Assembly (NCBI RefSeq): GCF_000725345.1 | Contig: NZ_CP008852.1 | Coordinates: 2,844,001-2,908,000 of the forward strand | Source of the DNA: Pelosinus sp. UFO1 | GTDB taxonomy: Bacteria; Bacillota; Negativicutes; DSM-13327 | DNA length: 64,000 nt | Direction of reading: 5' to 3' | Part shown: positions 9,537-18,789 of the stretch, one piece after another | Layout of the letters: each line of letters begins with the position of its first letter | Numbering within the stretch: position 1 is the first letter of the stretch | The notes under the pieces: generated by a model | The model's input: the letters and a program-made list of their open reading frames with translations, nothing else | Database searches by the model: none | What the model was told of the DNA's origin: nothing | Translations under genes and position numbers: made by a program

Positions 9537-10703
9537 CTAATAATTAGATACGTTAGAGAAACTGCGCCATTCACGAAATTCATCATCAATTTTTTTAAAT
9601 ATTTCAATAGGTATTTCACCAATCGGCAAGTGAGCCAAATGATGCTCCGCTAAAGTATTTTTGATGATACGTAAATAAGCAATAGTATTAATAAAATCCT
9701 GGTCTAATCCATGATTCTCGCGGATTGCTGATAAATTTCGGCTTTCAGTTAACACTGCAATGGCATCATCATAGGAACCTTCCTTTTTTAGAAGGTTGGC
9801 CATCTCAATAACAAGGAAAGGCGCAATTTCCTTGTCTCGATGAAGTTTGAGAGCATATTTGAAGGTAGCAAGAGCGCAGGCATCATCACCACGTTCTTTA
9901 TAACTAAAAGCACATTCTACTAAATCATCAAGAGAGTCCGAAGCCGGACCAAGTTCAGACTGGCTCTTCTCAATCTCTTCGAAGGTAGTATTTTTGTCAT
10001 TATCTAAAACTAAGACTTTATTATCGGGCATCATCTCAGCCTTAGATACAGAGATTGAGTCCTCCTCGCAAGTGGAAAAATCCTCCACAATTTCATCTAT
10101 TATTTTGGGCGAGACAGCAATCTCAACATTCTCCACAATGACTTTTGCTATTGAAGATTCAACAGATGTAGTTTTTACCACGTCAGGTTCTAACAGGTAT
10201 TCAGATTTTAGCTGTTCTTCAGCGTCTTTAGAACATTCAGGCGTTTCAGCTTCAATGCTTTCATCAGCAGGACTATTGAGCAAATACGGCCTAGTTGATT
10301 CCTTTGTCTCGACTCTATTGGCTAGCATTTTATCAACAACTACCTGGGCCTCTTCGTCTTGGCATACCTTCTGGTAAAGATATTCAAACTCAGACAATGA
10401 ATCCGGTTCAATTTCTACAATCTGGCCACGGCTAGAAATTGAATCAAGTTCTTCCTCACCATCGTAATAAACTATAAATCCAGCAAGTATTATCGCGAAG
10501 ACAGCAAAAAAAGCAATTGTAACTGCTATACTAGTAAAATTCACTATGATGCGCGGAAGCACTAGACTGAGCAATAGGGCGCCGAATCCACACATTATAA
10601 GTGATTTTGGCCGCAGCTTGACACCAAGTACCTTATTCCCTAACGTATACATGATGATTACATTTACCGAAATAGCCACTACTGTAATTACTATGTATTT
10701 CAT
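9537..10703 (-). CDS. membrane protein with C-terminal TPR-like region
   Basis: I do not recognise a named family. The start is placed at the ATG of MKYIVITVVAISVNVIIMY (388 aa) because GGTGGG lies upstream of it, while the longer frame from 10724 lacks a binding site. Three membrane helices are visible in the first 85 residues. An acidic low-complexity middle (about 95-250) follows, then a helical C-terminus (DLVECAFSYKERGDDACALATFKYALKL and on) that looks like two tetratricopeptide repeats. The PRC-barrel gene directly downstream suggests a shared scaffold role. Confidence 0.75.
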   Translation of the reverse strand: MKYIVITVVAISVNVIIMYTLGNKVLGVKLRPKSLIMCGFGALLLSLVLPRIIVNFTSIAVTIAFFAVFAIILAGFIVYYDGEEELDSISSRGQIVEIEPDSLSEFEYLYQKVCQDEEAQVVVDKMLANRVETKESTRPYLLNSPADESIEAETPECSKDAEEQLKSEYLLEPDVVKTTSVESSIAKVIVENVEIAVSPKIIDEIVEDFSTCEEDSISVSKAEMMPDNKVLVLDNDKNTTFEEIEKSQSELGPASDSLDDLVECAFSYKERGDDACALATFKYALKLHRDKEIAPFLVIEMANLLKKEGSYDDAIAVLTESRNLSAIRENHGLDQDFINTIAYLRIIKNTLAEHHLAHLPIGEIPIEIFKKIDDEFREWRSFSNVSNY

Positions 10704-11011
10704 ACAATCCCACCAGCCATTCAAAGTTCAGTGGATATATCCTAACGTCAAAAGCTTACCTATTGCAAAGTTTGCCTTATACATCCCCCGGGAATTATCT
10801 TACAATAAACTCAACTTCAATTGTTTCTCTTTACTATCGTTTTTGCCCTTTGTACCAAAGTCCTTTTTTTCGAGACTTTATTCCTATCTTTTACCTTATT
10901 TTTTTCGAAGTATCCTTTTTTCATGTTTTATAATGCCATCCTATCTTCGTACTAAACGCTTTAATTTATAGATTGAGCTGTGGGACCAAATTTCTATATC
11001 ACAGAAGTAGC

Positions 11012-11050
11012 AAAGGGACTTTCGAGCCACCTTTTCTCGAAAATCCCTTT
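11012..11050. repeat. long inverted repeat, orphan hairpin
   Basis: AAAGGGACTTTCGAG (11012-11026) and CTCGAAAATCCCTTT (11036-11050) form a 15-bp stem with one mismatch. It lies between divergent genes, where no terminator is expected. A small RNA ending here is possible, but no T-run follows. Confidence 0.5.
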
Positions 11051-11125
11051 CTACGGTTTTAACCAGTTATCATTCTTGACTACATTTCGTTAAAATCGAT
11101 AAATCTTTTCATTTTTTACTCTTTT

Positions 11126-11155
11126 TTGACAAACTGTATGTTTTAAAGAAATGAT
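11126..11155 (+). promoter_or_regulatory. promoter of the lipoprotein/kinase operon
   Basis: A consensus TTGACA at 11126-11131 is followed after 18 nt by AATGAT at 11150-11155. The start codon lies about 55 nt further on. Confidence 0.5.
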
Positions 11156-11211
11156 AGGAGTTATAATGAAAAACAGGGGTAACATTATAACATCAACAAG
11201 GAGGGTATATA

Positions 11212-12072
11212 TTGAATCTAAGGCTTATTTTCATAGCCTGCTTACTTCTGATTTCAGCTCTTACCATGGGATGTAGTGAAAAAAGTAGGAGCGCCACTAT
11301 GAATACTTCCCAGTCCCAAAACACAAATACACCTTTCGTAATTGCAGGATCTGGTACGAATCTCCCTGTTACCGCTAAATTGGCAGAAGGTTATTATGCT
11401 AAAACAGGTATTAAAATTGATGTCCCTGGAAGTATCGGCTCTGATGGAGCAATCAATGCAGTAAAAAGTGGGAGCTTAGAGCTAGGACTAATCTCTAAGC
11501 ATCTTACTTCTAATGAGCGTACAGCAGGATTAAAAGAAATACCTTATGCAAAAGTAGCTGTTGTTTTCGGCTCACATATAAATACACCTGATTCAACACT
11601 TTCTGACGCAGATATTATTTCAATAATAAAGGGCTCTAAAACAACCTGGTCTAATGGTACCAAAATACATGTCTTTCTAAGACAAAATAACGACAGTTCC
11701 AACTCGACTCTTTTTAATGTAGTTCCAGGTTATCGAGAAGCATTAATGGATGCTTATGAACAGCAGCGCTGGCAAATCGTCTACCGTGATAGTGATATGT
11801 CCGAAGTTCTCAAAGAAAATAAGGGTGCTTTTGGCTTAACAGTTTCTACAGAAATCGTAAAAGAAGGTGTAAAAACAAAACCATTAGATTATAATGGCAT
11901 ATCTCCTACTACTGAAAATATCCGCAATGGTACCTATAAGCTAACAGAAGATCTTTCCTTTATTTACAAGGATACTCTTAGTAATCGCGTTGCTGACTTT
12001 CTGGAATACGTATTCTCAAAGGAAGGACAAGAAATACTTGAAAAATGGGGCTCTAGCCCAATTAGAAGGTGA
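11212..12072 (+). CDS. PstS-like substrate-binding lipoprotein
   Basis: This is an extracytoplasmic solute-binding protein of the phosphate-binding (PBP_like_2) type. The signal peptide ends in a lipobox (LTMGC, Cys21). The AGSGTNLPVTAKLAEGY motif and the later NDSSNSTLFN and AFGLTVSTEIV motifs follow the pattern of phosphate/tungstate/molybdate-type binders. The start is TTG with an AAGGAGGG site. There is no transporter gene next to it. Instead the stop codon overlaps the beginning of a histidine kinase frame, which suggests that the protein is a sensory ligand binder rather than an importer part. The ligand is unknown. Confidence 0.8.
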   Translation: MNLRLIFIACLLLISALTMGCSEKSRSATMNTSQSQNTNTPFVIAGSGTNLPVTAKLAEGYYAKTGIKIDVPGSIGSDGAINAVKSGSLELGLISKHLTSNERTAGLKEIPYAKVAVVFGSHINTPDSTLSDADIISIIKGSKTTWSNGTKIHVFLRQNNDSSNSTLFNVVPGYREALMDAYEQQRWQIVYRDSDMSEVLKENKGAFGLTVSTEIVKEGVKTKPLDYNGISPTTENIRNGTYKLTEDLSFIYKDTLSNRVADFLEYVFSKEGQEILEKWGSSPIRR

Positions 12073-12077
12073 TTACC

Positions 12078-13310
12078 ATGTCAACACGCCTACAATTTTC
12101 TCAAAACTTTTCTCACCAAATGGCTATTCTAGCTACAATAATCGGCATGGCAATCAGTTTAATGACCCCTGTTACTTATGGTATTATGGCTTGGCGGGAT
12201 TTTAATGAAATTGCAGTTCGCCATACAGAAGATATTGCCCGTAAGGTAGGAAGAAGTGCCATGGATGATCCTGATTTATGGTATTACAATATAACTAAGT
12301 TTATAGAGTTTATTAACGCAACAAACTATCAACATGAAATTAAATCAATTAAATCATATGATAAAAATTTGAACCTAAAATTCGAGCATGTTCTAAATGA
12401 GAAGGTTAGTCTAACCTATGCTTTTCAAACACCCGTTAAATATGGTAATGAAATTTACGGATATATTGAAATTGAACAAAATATCCAGCCTCTGCTTATA
12501 ACAATTACGGTTCTACTATTTTTCTTTACATTTTTAGGACTCAGTATAGGCATTCTTCTATACAGGTTTCCAGTCAATATCGTTAAACTAGCGGAAAAAG
12601 ATGTCCAAAGCCATGCAGACCAAACGAAAAGACAAACTGATTTAGAAGTAGCGCGCCTTGATCGGTTAAGTCTTGTCGGTCAGATGGCAGCTGCTATTGG
12701 ACACGAAATAAGAAACCCACTAACAACAGTTAAAGGGTATTTGCAATTTCTTTCGCAAAAAACAGTTTTTGCCCCTTTTGCATCCCAATTTAACTTAATG
12801 CTTGATGAGTTAAGCCGTGCCAATAGCATTATTGCGGAATTTCTTTCTCTATCCCATGAGAAAGCGATCAATATGACTCTCTGCAGCCTAAATCAAATTA
12901 TTGAAGCTTTTCAGCCACTCCTTGAGTCAGATGCCCTACTCCACGGAATGAAACTAGATATTGATTTAAAAAGTATACCAAATCTGCTATTGGATGAAAA
13001 AGAAATAAAACAGCTGATATTAAATCTTACTAGAAATGGGTTTGAAGCAATGCAATATGGCGGCTGTTTATCAATTCGTTCCTATACTCTAGACAACTAT
13101 GTTGTTCTGTCCATCATTGATCAAGGGAAAGGAATTGATCCTAACTTGATTACAAAGCTGGGAACGCCTTTTTTTACTACCAAAGACACGGGTACTGGAT
13201 TGGGGCTTGCTGTTTGTTATAGTATTGCTCACCGTCACAAAGCCAAAATAGATTTCGTAACAAGCAAAGATGGTACAACCTTTTCAATCTTTTTCCCACA
13301 AATAGTCTAG
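12078..13310 (+). CDS. sensor histidine kinase (sporulation-kinase-like core)
   Basis: This is an ATP-dependent autophosphorylating kinase of the inner membrane. Membrane helices lie near residues 15-37 and 140-160, with a short extracytoplasmic loop between. The HisKA box is GHEIRNPLTTVKGYL, with phosphorylated His at about residue 211. The ATPase has the N-box NLTRNGFEAM, the G1 box DQGKGI and the G2 box GTGLGLAVCYSIAH. The H-box and N-box style is that of the KinB/KinD group. The ATG at 12078 has AAGGTGAT upstream; a GTG at 12069 overlaps the lipoprotein stop. No response regulator is adjacent, so an orphan or phosphorelay kinase is likely. Confidence 0.9.
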   Translation: MSTRLQFSQNFSHQMAILATIIGMAISLMTPVTYGIMAWRDFNEIAVRHTEDIARKVGRSAMDDPDLWYYNITKFIEFINATNYQHEIKSIKSYDKNLNLKFEHVLNEKVSLTYAFQTPVKYGNEIYGYIEIEQNIQPLLITITVLLFFFTFLGLSIGILLYRFPVNIVKLAEKDVQSHADQTKRQTDLEVARLDRLSLVGQMAAAIGHEIRNPLTTVKGYLQFLSQKTVFAPFASQFNLMLDELSRANSIIAEFLSLSHEKAINMTLCSLNQIIEAFQPLLESDALLHGMKLDIDLKSIPNLLLDEKEIKQLILNLTRNGFEAMQYGGCLSIRSYTLDNYVVLSIIDQGKGIDPNLITKLGTPFFTTKDTGTGLGLAVCYSIAHRHKAKIDFVTSKDGTTFSIFFPQIV

Positions 13311-13352
13311 ATAAGAAAAGTTTTTACTATCTCATAAGATAATTCTCTAGAA

Positions 13353-14336
13353 TTACTCGCAGGGAAACCGTAGACCCCAATCGGAACGAATTTTGTCCAT
13401 TAGACTCATTACATCTATAGTGTTTTTGTGTGTCATAACACTACTCTCTACTGCATGATTTCTTAGACATCTTTCCACCTCATTGATTTGGTATTCAAAA
13501 CCATTTATAACAAAAGGAAAATCTTTTATGTATTGAGTACCATTATCCAATACTACCTGGAAACTTTGCAATGCAGAGAATTCACGTAATAAGATATGAC
13601 CTTTTGTACCGAAAACAACTGCCTGGGGATCAATTATCGAACCAATTGTCGTTATCAAATGGGCTGTTACGCCATTTTCGTAATCCAGCATAATACTGTT
13701 AAACGTATCTGTTCCATATTCGCCAATAATCCCTTTAGAATGTACCTCTTTGGGATTATATCCCAAAACCATAGCAGCAACCCCTATAGCATAAACTCCA
13801 ATATCTAAAAGAGCTCCACCAGCTAACTGAGGGTCAAATTTTCTTATATATCTTGCACCTGTTGGTGCGAATCCATATTGTGCTCGAAAGTGAGTTATCT
13901 CTCCGATTACACCGTCCTTAATGATTCTATGTAACTCCTGGTAAGCAGGTAGAAACTTTGTCCAAAAAGCCTCCATAATGAACAGATTCTTTTCTCTAGC
14001 AAGTGCTATAAGTTCTCTAGCTTGTGTAGCATTTGTAGTAAATGATTTCTCGCACAATACATTTTTACCATTTTCCAGGCAGAGTTTTGCGTTTTCATAG
14101 TGGAAAGAATGGGGTGTAGCAATATATATTACATCAATTTCTGGATCTTCTGCTAACTCTCTGTAGTTAGTATATGCCTTTGGAATTTGATATTCTATTG
14201 CAAACTGTTTTGCAGTTTCTTCTTTTCGCGATGCAACTGCGATGATATTTCCACATTCAGATAATTGAGAAATGGTGGTTGCAAATTTCTTGGCAATCGT
14301 GCCTGTTGAAAGAATACCCCAGTTTGTTCTTTTCAT
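13353..14336 (-). CDS. Gfo/Idh/MocA family oxidoreductase
   Basis: This is an NAD(P)-dependent dehydrogenase probably acting on a sugar or polyol. The N-terminal Rossmann fold begins NWGILSTGTIAKKFA. The family motif CEKSFTTNATQARELI carries the catalytic-region lysine (EKP in most members, here EKS), followed by GGALLDIGVYAIGVAAMVLG. The 327-aa length fits the trans-1,2-dihydrobenzene-1,2-diol dehydrogenase-like subgroup. The gene converges with the kinase gene and stands alone, so no substrate can be named. Confidence 0.88.
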   Translation of the reverse strand: MKRTNWGILSTGTIAKKFATTISQLSECGNIIAVASRKEETAKQFAIEYQIPKAYTNYRELAEDPEIDVIYIATPHSFHYENAKLCLENGKNVLCEKSFTTNATQARELIALAREKNLFIMEAFWTKFLPAYQELHRIIKDGVIGEITHFRAQYGFAPTGARYIRKFDPQLAGGALLDIGVYAIGVAAMVLGYNPKEVHSKGIIGEYGTDTFNSIMLDYENGVTAHLITTIGSIIDPQAVVFGTKGHILLREFSALQSFQVVLDNGTQYIKDFPFVINGFEYQINEVERCLRNHAVESSVMTHKNTIDVMSLMDKIRSDWGLRFPCE

Positions 14337-14472
14337 ATTACTAGCCTACCTTTTCACTGATTTTACACAAATGAATCTAGTTCACATCAACATGTTATAT
14401 TGATTCTATCATAAAAACAAGTAGCTAATCCTAGAACCATATCATAAACTTTCTTACCTTTACCTATAGTAG

Positions 14473-14506
14473 AGAAATCCTGCCACTGTTTGATGGCAGG
14501 ATTTCT
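14473..14506 (-). terminator. terminator of the chemoreceptor gene
   Basis: AGAAATCCTGCC (14473-14484) and GGCAGGATTTCT (14495-14506) form a perfect 12-bp stem. It lies about 110 nt beyond the chemoreceptor stop. Confidence 0.75.
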
Positions 14507-14617
14507 TTATTATAGATCAATAACGATCTCATCAACTGGATAACAAAGTAGGTGTTAAATATTAAATAATGGCTAGTTCCAACTTTAATAAAGAGAATGC
14601 GATCTCTGGCAATATGT

Positions 14618-15466
14618 CTATTTTGTGCCATTTATCATACTATCGGAAACATTAGATAACTCCCCAGCCATTGAAGCCAGCTCTTGGCTAGCTTTTGCCA
14701 TCTTTTGAATAGAGTTTTCTTGACTTTGAACTGTGTTATCTATATTGGCGACCTTTTTATTCATAATCTCAATTGAATCCTGGGTTTTCTTCAAGGAAGA
14801 ATTAATGTTTTTAACTGATTCAGCACTTACTGTTGCCAGTTTACGAATTTCTTCTGCAACTACACCAAAACCTCTGCCAGCTTCCCCTACACGTGCTGCC
14901 TCAATTGCCGCATTAAGTCCAAGAAGATTCGTCTGATTTGATATATTTTTTATGAAGTCCACAATATCGTCCGTTTGTTTAATTGTAGCAGCTAATTCTT
15001 TACTCAGATTGCCCAAATCATTACACAGGGCTGATAATTCATTCGCGCCTGTAGCCAATGTATCCATGCTAGCGGTAAAATCATCAGATGATTCTGCCAA
15101 GGTTCCAGCTATAGTATGAACCTTTTCCTGATTAATAACGGCCTGGGTTGTTATCACACATCCCATTGCCTTATTACCTTCTTTTATCGGAAAGGCACAG
15201 GCAATATAGGGAACATCAAAAGCTGACTGTTCTCGGGATATCATACGGACAATGCGCTTCCCTGACCCGATACATTGCTCGCAGACTTGTCCTTTCATCG
15301 GTTCTCCCGGTCTAACACCTAAATCAAAGCTCTTCCCTGGTACATAGGCTGTATACATGCCCTCCTTAATAACCGAAACACCAACATCTTCCACAAATAT
15401 TTCATTGATATAAGGCGCCAGTTCTGTGAACATCCTCACGATTTCCTGTCCCGAAAGATTTGACAC
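14618..15466 (-). CDS. soluble methyl-accepting chemotaxis protein
   Basis: This is a cytoplasmic chemoreceptor: no membrane helix is visible. The N-terminal 125 residues form a compact sensor region that contains [12 protein letters not shown] and [12 protein letters not shown]. The coiled signalling domain carries the highly conserved tip [20 protein letters not shown] and [12 protein letters not shown]. At 282 aa the receptor is short and lacks clear methylation helices. The GTG start is preceded by GAGGTG. The CxxC in the sensor part could bind a metal or act as a thiol switch, which is inference. No che genes are nearby. Confidence 0.88.
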   Translation of the reverse strand: MSNLSGQEIVRMFTELAPYINEIFVEDVGVSVIKEGMYTAYVPGKSFDLGVRPGEPMKGQVCEQCIGSGKRIVRMISREQSAFDVPYIACAFPIKEGNKAMGCVITTQAVINQEKVHTIAGTLAESSDDFTASMDTLATGANELSALCNDLGNLSKELAATIKQTDDIVDFIKNISNQTNLLGLNAAIEAARVGEAGRGFGVVAEEIRKLATVSAESVKNINSSLKKTQDSIEIMNKKVANIDNTVQSQENSIQKMAKASQELASMAGELSNVSDSMINGTK

Positions 15467-15555
15467 TAGCTTTCACCTCACTATTTCTATTTTCCTACTG
15501 ACCAAGCCACTCAACTCCTCTTTATAGAAAAGGTAGGTTAGATCGCCTTGGTTAT

Positions 15556-16950
15556 TTAGATAAACTTTTTCATTCTGGATTCCAAAGGATTATTATTGAT
15601 CTGCTCAAAGTCCTTCTTGTATTTTTCCAAAAAACCAGTATTAAAATCGCCCTTGATAAACATCTCATGATTGAGCAATATCTGATGAAAAGGAATAGTC
15701 GTATGAATTCCCTCGATAACAAATTCCCTTAGCACTCGCCTCATTCTTTGAATAGCCTCTTGGCGATTTTTCCCCCAGACAATGACTTTTGTTACCATGG
15801 AATCATAAAAATGGGAGATCTCATAGCCAGGGTATACAGCGCTATCAATTCGTACCCCAAATCCGCCCGGCGGCAGATACTTTTCCACCCGACCAGGTGA
15901 TGGCATAAACTGATTTGCTGGATTTTCAGCATTAATCCGGCATTCTATCGCCCAGCCATTGATTGTTACCTCTTCCTGGCTAAAGGAAAGAGGTCTGCCT
16001 GCAGCTACAGCAATCTGCTCTTGGATTAAATCAATACCGGTAATGGCTTCTGTTACCCCATGCTCTACTTGAATGCGAGTATTCATCTCCATAAAATAAA
16101 ACTTACCATGTTTATCTAATAGAAATTCTACTGTTCCTGCTCCGTGATAATTCACTGCCTTAGCTGCCAGTACGGCGGCCTTCCCCATTTGCTCTCGCAA
16201 TGTTTGATCAAGAGCAGGCGAAGGAGCTTCTTCCACCAGTTTCTGATGCCGGCGCTGAATGGAGCAATCCCGCTCACCAAGATATACCACATTACCATGT
16301 TTATCAGCCATAAGCTGTATTTCCACATGTCTAGGCTCTTCCAAATATTTTTCCAGATATACGCCAGCATTGCCAAAAGTAATCTCTGCTTCCTTCTGGG
16401 CCTGACGAATAGCTTTGATTAATGCTTCCTCATTTTCCGCCACTCGCATTCCTTTGCCGCCACCGCCAGCCGTTGCCTTCACAATGACAGGATAGCCAAT
16501 GTTTTTAGCTACCTTGATAGCGGTCTTCACATCTTCAATAATTCCATCCGTACCAGGAACAATGGGTACATCTGCCTCTTGCATGGTTTCCCTGGCAATC
16601 GCTTTCGCACCCATTTTGCGAATAGCCTCTGCATCCGGACCAATGAATGTAATATGACAGCTGGCACAAATCTCAGCAAACTCTGCATTTTCTGCCAAAA
16701 ATCCATATCCAGGATGAATGGCATCTGCCTGGGCATTCGTCGCTACACTTAACAAACTGCTTATATTTAAATAGCTGTCTTTCGACGCAGCAGGTCCAAT
16801 ACAATAGGCCTCATCTGCCAACTTTACATGTAATGCTTGCTTATCTGCTTCTGAATAGACCGCAACAGTTGCAATTCCCATTTCACGGCAAGCCCTGATA
16901 ATTCTCACCGCGATTTCGCCTCGATTGGCAATCATTACTTTTTTAAACAT
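15556..16950 (-). CDS. accC: biotin carboxylase subunit of a Pxp-linked carboxylase
   Basis: Biotin carboxylase uses ATP and bicarbonate to carboxylate the biotin of a carrier protein. The 464-aa protein has the full AccC layout: [20 protein letters not shown] at the start, the ATP-grasp glycine loop [14 protein letters not shown], the [20 protein letters not shown] block and [14 protein letters not shown]. Most AccC proteins have EHPVTE at the last site; here Pro is Gly. The gene closes an operon with accB and pxpABC and has no accA/accD nearby. A role with PxpB/PxpC as the carboxyltransferase is therefore more likely than fatty acid synthesis. Confidence 0.9.
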   Translation of the reverse strand: MFKKVMIANRGEIAVRIIRACREMGIATVAVYSEADKQALHVKLADEAYCIGPAASKDSYLNISSLLSVATNAQADAIHPGYGFLAENAEFAEICASCHITFIGPDAEAIRKMGAKAIARETMQEADVPIVPGTDGIIEDVKTAIKVAKNIGYPVIVKATAGGGGKGMRVAENEEALIKAIRQAQKEAEITFGNAGVYLEKYLEEPRHVEIQLMADKHGNVVYLGERDCSIQRRHQKLVEEAPSPALDQTLREQMGKAAVLAAKAVNYHGAGTVEFLLDKHGKFYFMEMNTRIQVEHGVTEAITGIDLIQEQIAVAAGRPLSFSQEEVTINGWAIECRINAENPANQFMPSPGRVEKYLPPGGFGVRIDSAVYPGYEISHFYDSMVTKVIVWGKNRQEAIQRMRRVLREFVIEGIHTTIPFHQILLNHEMFIKGDFNTGFLEKYKKDFEQINNNPLESRMKKFI

Positions 16951-17001
16951 TTTTTCTTCCCCTTTAGCTGTTCTCTTTTTAAGTGAATGCTAAAACATCT
17001 G

Positions 17002-17955
17002 TTAGAATACAAGAAAGTACATTAGAAACACATTCACGGTCAACAACATCAGCGCTGTTGGAATTTGCGCTTTAATAACACCATTTTTATCCGGTAAATC
17101 CAACAATGCTGCTGGTACAATATTGTAGTTAGCAGCCATAGGTGTCATCAAGGTTCCACAATATCCTGAAAACATACCAATTGCCGATAAAACAGCAGGA
17201 TCTCCGCCATGCAGTTTGACAATAAGCGGCAAGCCAACGCCAGCGGTCATAACCGGAAAAGCAGCAAAAGCATTTCCCATTACCATCGTGAATAACGCCA
17301 TACCTACGGTATAGGCAAAAACAACCAAAAAGCGATTATCTACTGGAATTGCTGCACTTACTAAATTTGAAACAACTTGCCCTACGCCGGCAGCAGCAAA
17401 TAAAGCTCCTAAGGTTGCCAACATCTGAGGCAGCACAGCGGCCCAGCCAATGGCGTCGATTAAACGTCGTGACTCTCTAATGGGCTGCATCCCTTTTTCC
17501 TTGGTTAACAGCATCGTTGCCAGCAAGGCAATTACACAAGCAACACCTAAACTGACAAGGGTAATATTGCCTTTATCAAATAAATCTAAGCCTGCTATCT
17601 TAACATCTTTTAATCCTACTGTACCAAATACGGTAATGATCGGTATGAGCAGTGCAGGCATGAACAACCAATTGCCTAGTTTCTGGGACTGAGTCATACG
17701 CTGCTGTTCTGTGGCTTCCACATGTTTACCCATACCTACGCCGCCAAAACCAGCAATAATCGCCATTAGAATGACCATGCCGCCTACATACATAGGATCA
17801 ATGACGGTACCAAATAAAAAGGAAATAGCATAAAGTGCCCAAAATATACCTGTTAAAATTCGTTTAGAATTCCCATTATCTCTTATTGCCAGCAATGCAA
17901 TCAATGCTACAAAAAGACCTGCAATATAGTAAATATAAGTAAGACTAATAATCAT
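17002..17955 (-). CDS. DUF979 family membrane protein (putative 5-oxoproline transporter part)
   Basis: This is a 317-aa hydrophobic protein with about nine membrane helices and the DUF979 signatures (GNAFAAFPVMTAGVGLPL, GMFSGYCGTLMTPMAANYN). It is always paired with DUF969 in genomes that carry pxpABC, and the two are thought to form a permease for pyroglutamate or a related compound. The start codon overlaps the DUF969 stop by 4 nt (ATGA), which implies translational coupling. Transport of 5-oxoproline is inferred from context. Confidence 0.85.
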   Translation of the reverse strand: MIISLTYIYYIAGLFVALIALLAIRDNGNSKRILTGIFWALYAISFLFGTVIDPMYVGGMVILMAIIAGFGGVGMGKHVEATEQQRMTQSQKLGNWLFMPALLIPIITVFGTVGLKDVKIAGLDLFDKGNITLVSLGVACVIALLATMLLTKEKGMQPIRESRRLIDAIGWAAVLPQMLATLGALFAAAGVGQVVSNLVSAAIPVDNRFLVVFAYTVGMALFTMVMGNAFAAFPVMTAGVGLPLIVKLHGGDPAVLSAIGMFSGYCGTLMTPMAANYNIVPAALLDLPDKNGVIKAQIPTALMLLTVNVFLMYFLVF

Positions 17956-18662
17956 AATGCTGCATCCCCCTTTACTTTGTCATGAGTAGCAATACCGTTT
18001 TGCACATCACGCTCAATCTTACGGTCGAGCAGAAATAATCTCACACCATGAATAACAAAGGCAGCAATTGCTGTTGGAATGCCCCACATGGCAATGTGCA
18101 AAGGCTCCATTATAATTCCGTTTTGTTCAAAGAAGCCTTTCATCAGCAGTATGGCACCAAAGGCAATAAAAATATCTTCGCCAAAAAATACTCCTATATT
18201 ATCGGCAGATGCCGCAAAGGCTTTAATCTTATTGCGGGTATCCTCCGGTAAATTTCCATGCTTATTTTCGGCTGCCGCTTCTGCCATTGGTGCAATTAGC
18301 GGACGTACCATTTGAGCATGGCCTCCGAGAGCCGTCAAGCCAATAGCTGCTGCCAATTCACGAATAAAAAGATATAAGATGAGTACACGACCAGTAGTCG
18401 CAACTTTTATGTTTCCAATTAATTTTTGGGCCTGTTCTTTCAGGCCATTTCTTTCCAACAGTCCAATAACAGGTAGAGTAAGAATGAATATAGAAAGATA
18501 ACGATTTTTAATAAACGCATCACCGAAAATGGTGAGAATCTTATCCAATGGCAGATTTCCCGCTAGTCCCGTTACAATACCAGCAACCACTACCACCAGC
18601 AACGGATTGAATCGTAATACAAAACCAACTATAACAACTGCAATACCAAGAAGTGTCAACAT
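17952..18662 (-). CDS. DUF969 family membrane protein (putative 5-oxoproline transporter part)
   Basis: This is the 236-aa partner of the DUF979 protein, with several membrane helices and the family segments FNPLLVVVVAGIVTGLAGN and ALGGHAQMVRPLIAPMAEAA. It lies inside the pxp operon, 127 nt after accB. Together with DUF979 it resembles a two-component permease of the gluconate/H+ symporter fold, which is my inference from the helix pattern. Confidence 0.85.
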   Translation of the reverse strand: MLTLLGIAVVIVGFVLRFNPLLVVVVAGIVTGLAGNLPLDKILTIFGDAFIKNRYLSIFILTLPVIGLLERNGLKEQAQKLIGNIKVATTGRVLILYLFIRELAAAIGLTALGGHAQMVRPLIAPMAEAAAENKHGNLPEDTRNKIKAFAASADNIGVFFGEDIFIAFGAILLMKGFFEQNGIIMEPLHIAMWGIPTAIAAFVIHGVRLFLLDRKIERDVQNGIATHDKVKGDAAL

Positions 18663-18703
18663 GTTCTTTGCCCCTTTACTTACTTATTTATTATCTATCT
18701 CAC

Positions 18704-18782
18704 GCACTAAAGCAGCTCTATTGAAGGCATCTTACTACTTAAACCCGCTATTTTACCCTGCACTGTTTACGCTCTTTAGTGC
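18704..18782 (-). repeat. widely spaced inverted repeat between accB and DUF969
   Basis: GCACTAAAG (18704-18712) and CTTTAGTGC (18774-18782) are perfect 9-nt complements separated by 61 nt. They span the only real gap in the pxp operon. The RNA could fold into a long-range hairpin that adjusts expression of the transporter genes relative to pxp/acc. Confidence 0.35.
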
Positions 18783-18789
18783 CCTCTAT

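Larger units (their letters stand above)
10704..11211. other. 508-nt divergent intergenic region
   Basis: This gap separates the divergent membrane-protein and lipoprotein genes. It is T-rich and contains one long hairpin (11012-11050) and the promoter of the lipoprotein gene. A plus-strand frame at 10546-10971 crosses into it but has no ribosome binding site and no protein-like composition. I see no further gene. Confidence 0.6.

Noticed and set aside
10546-10971. 141-codon plus-strand frame
   Set aside because: Half of it is antisense to the TPR-like membrane protein and the rest is T-rich low-complexity sequence. No binding site is present.
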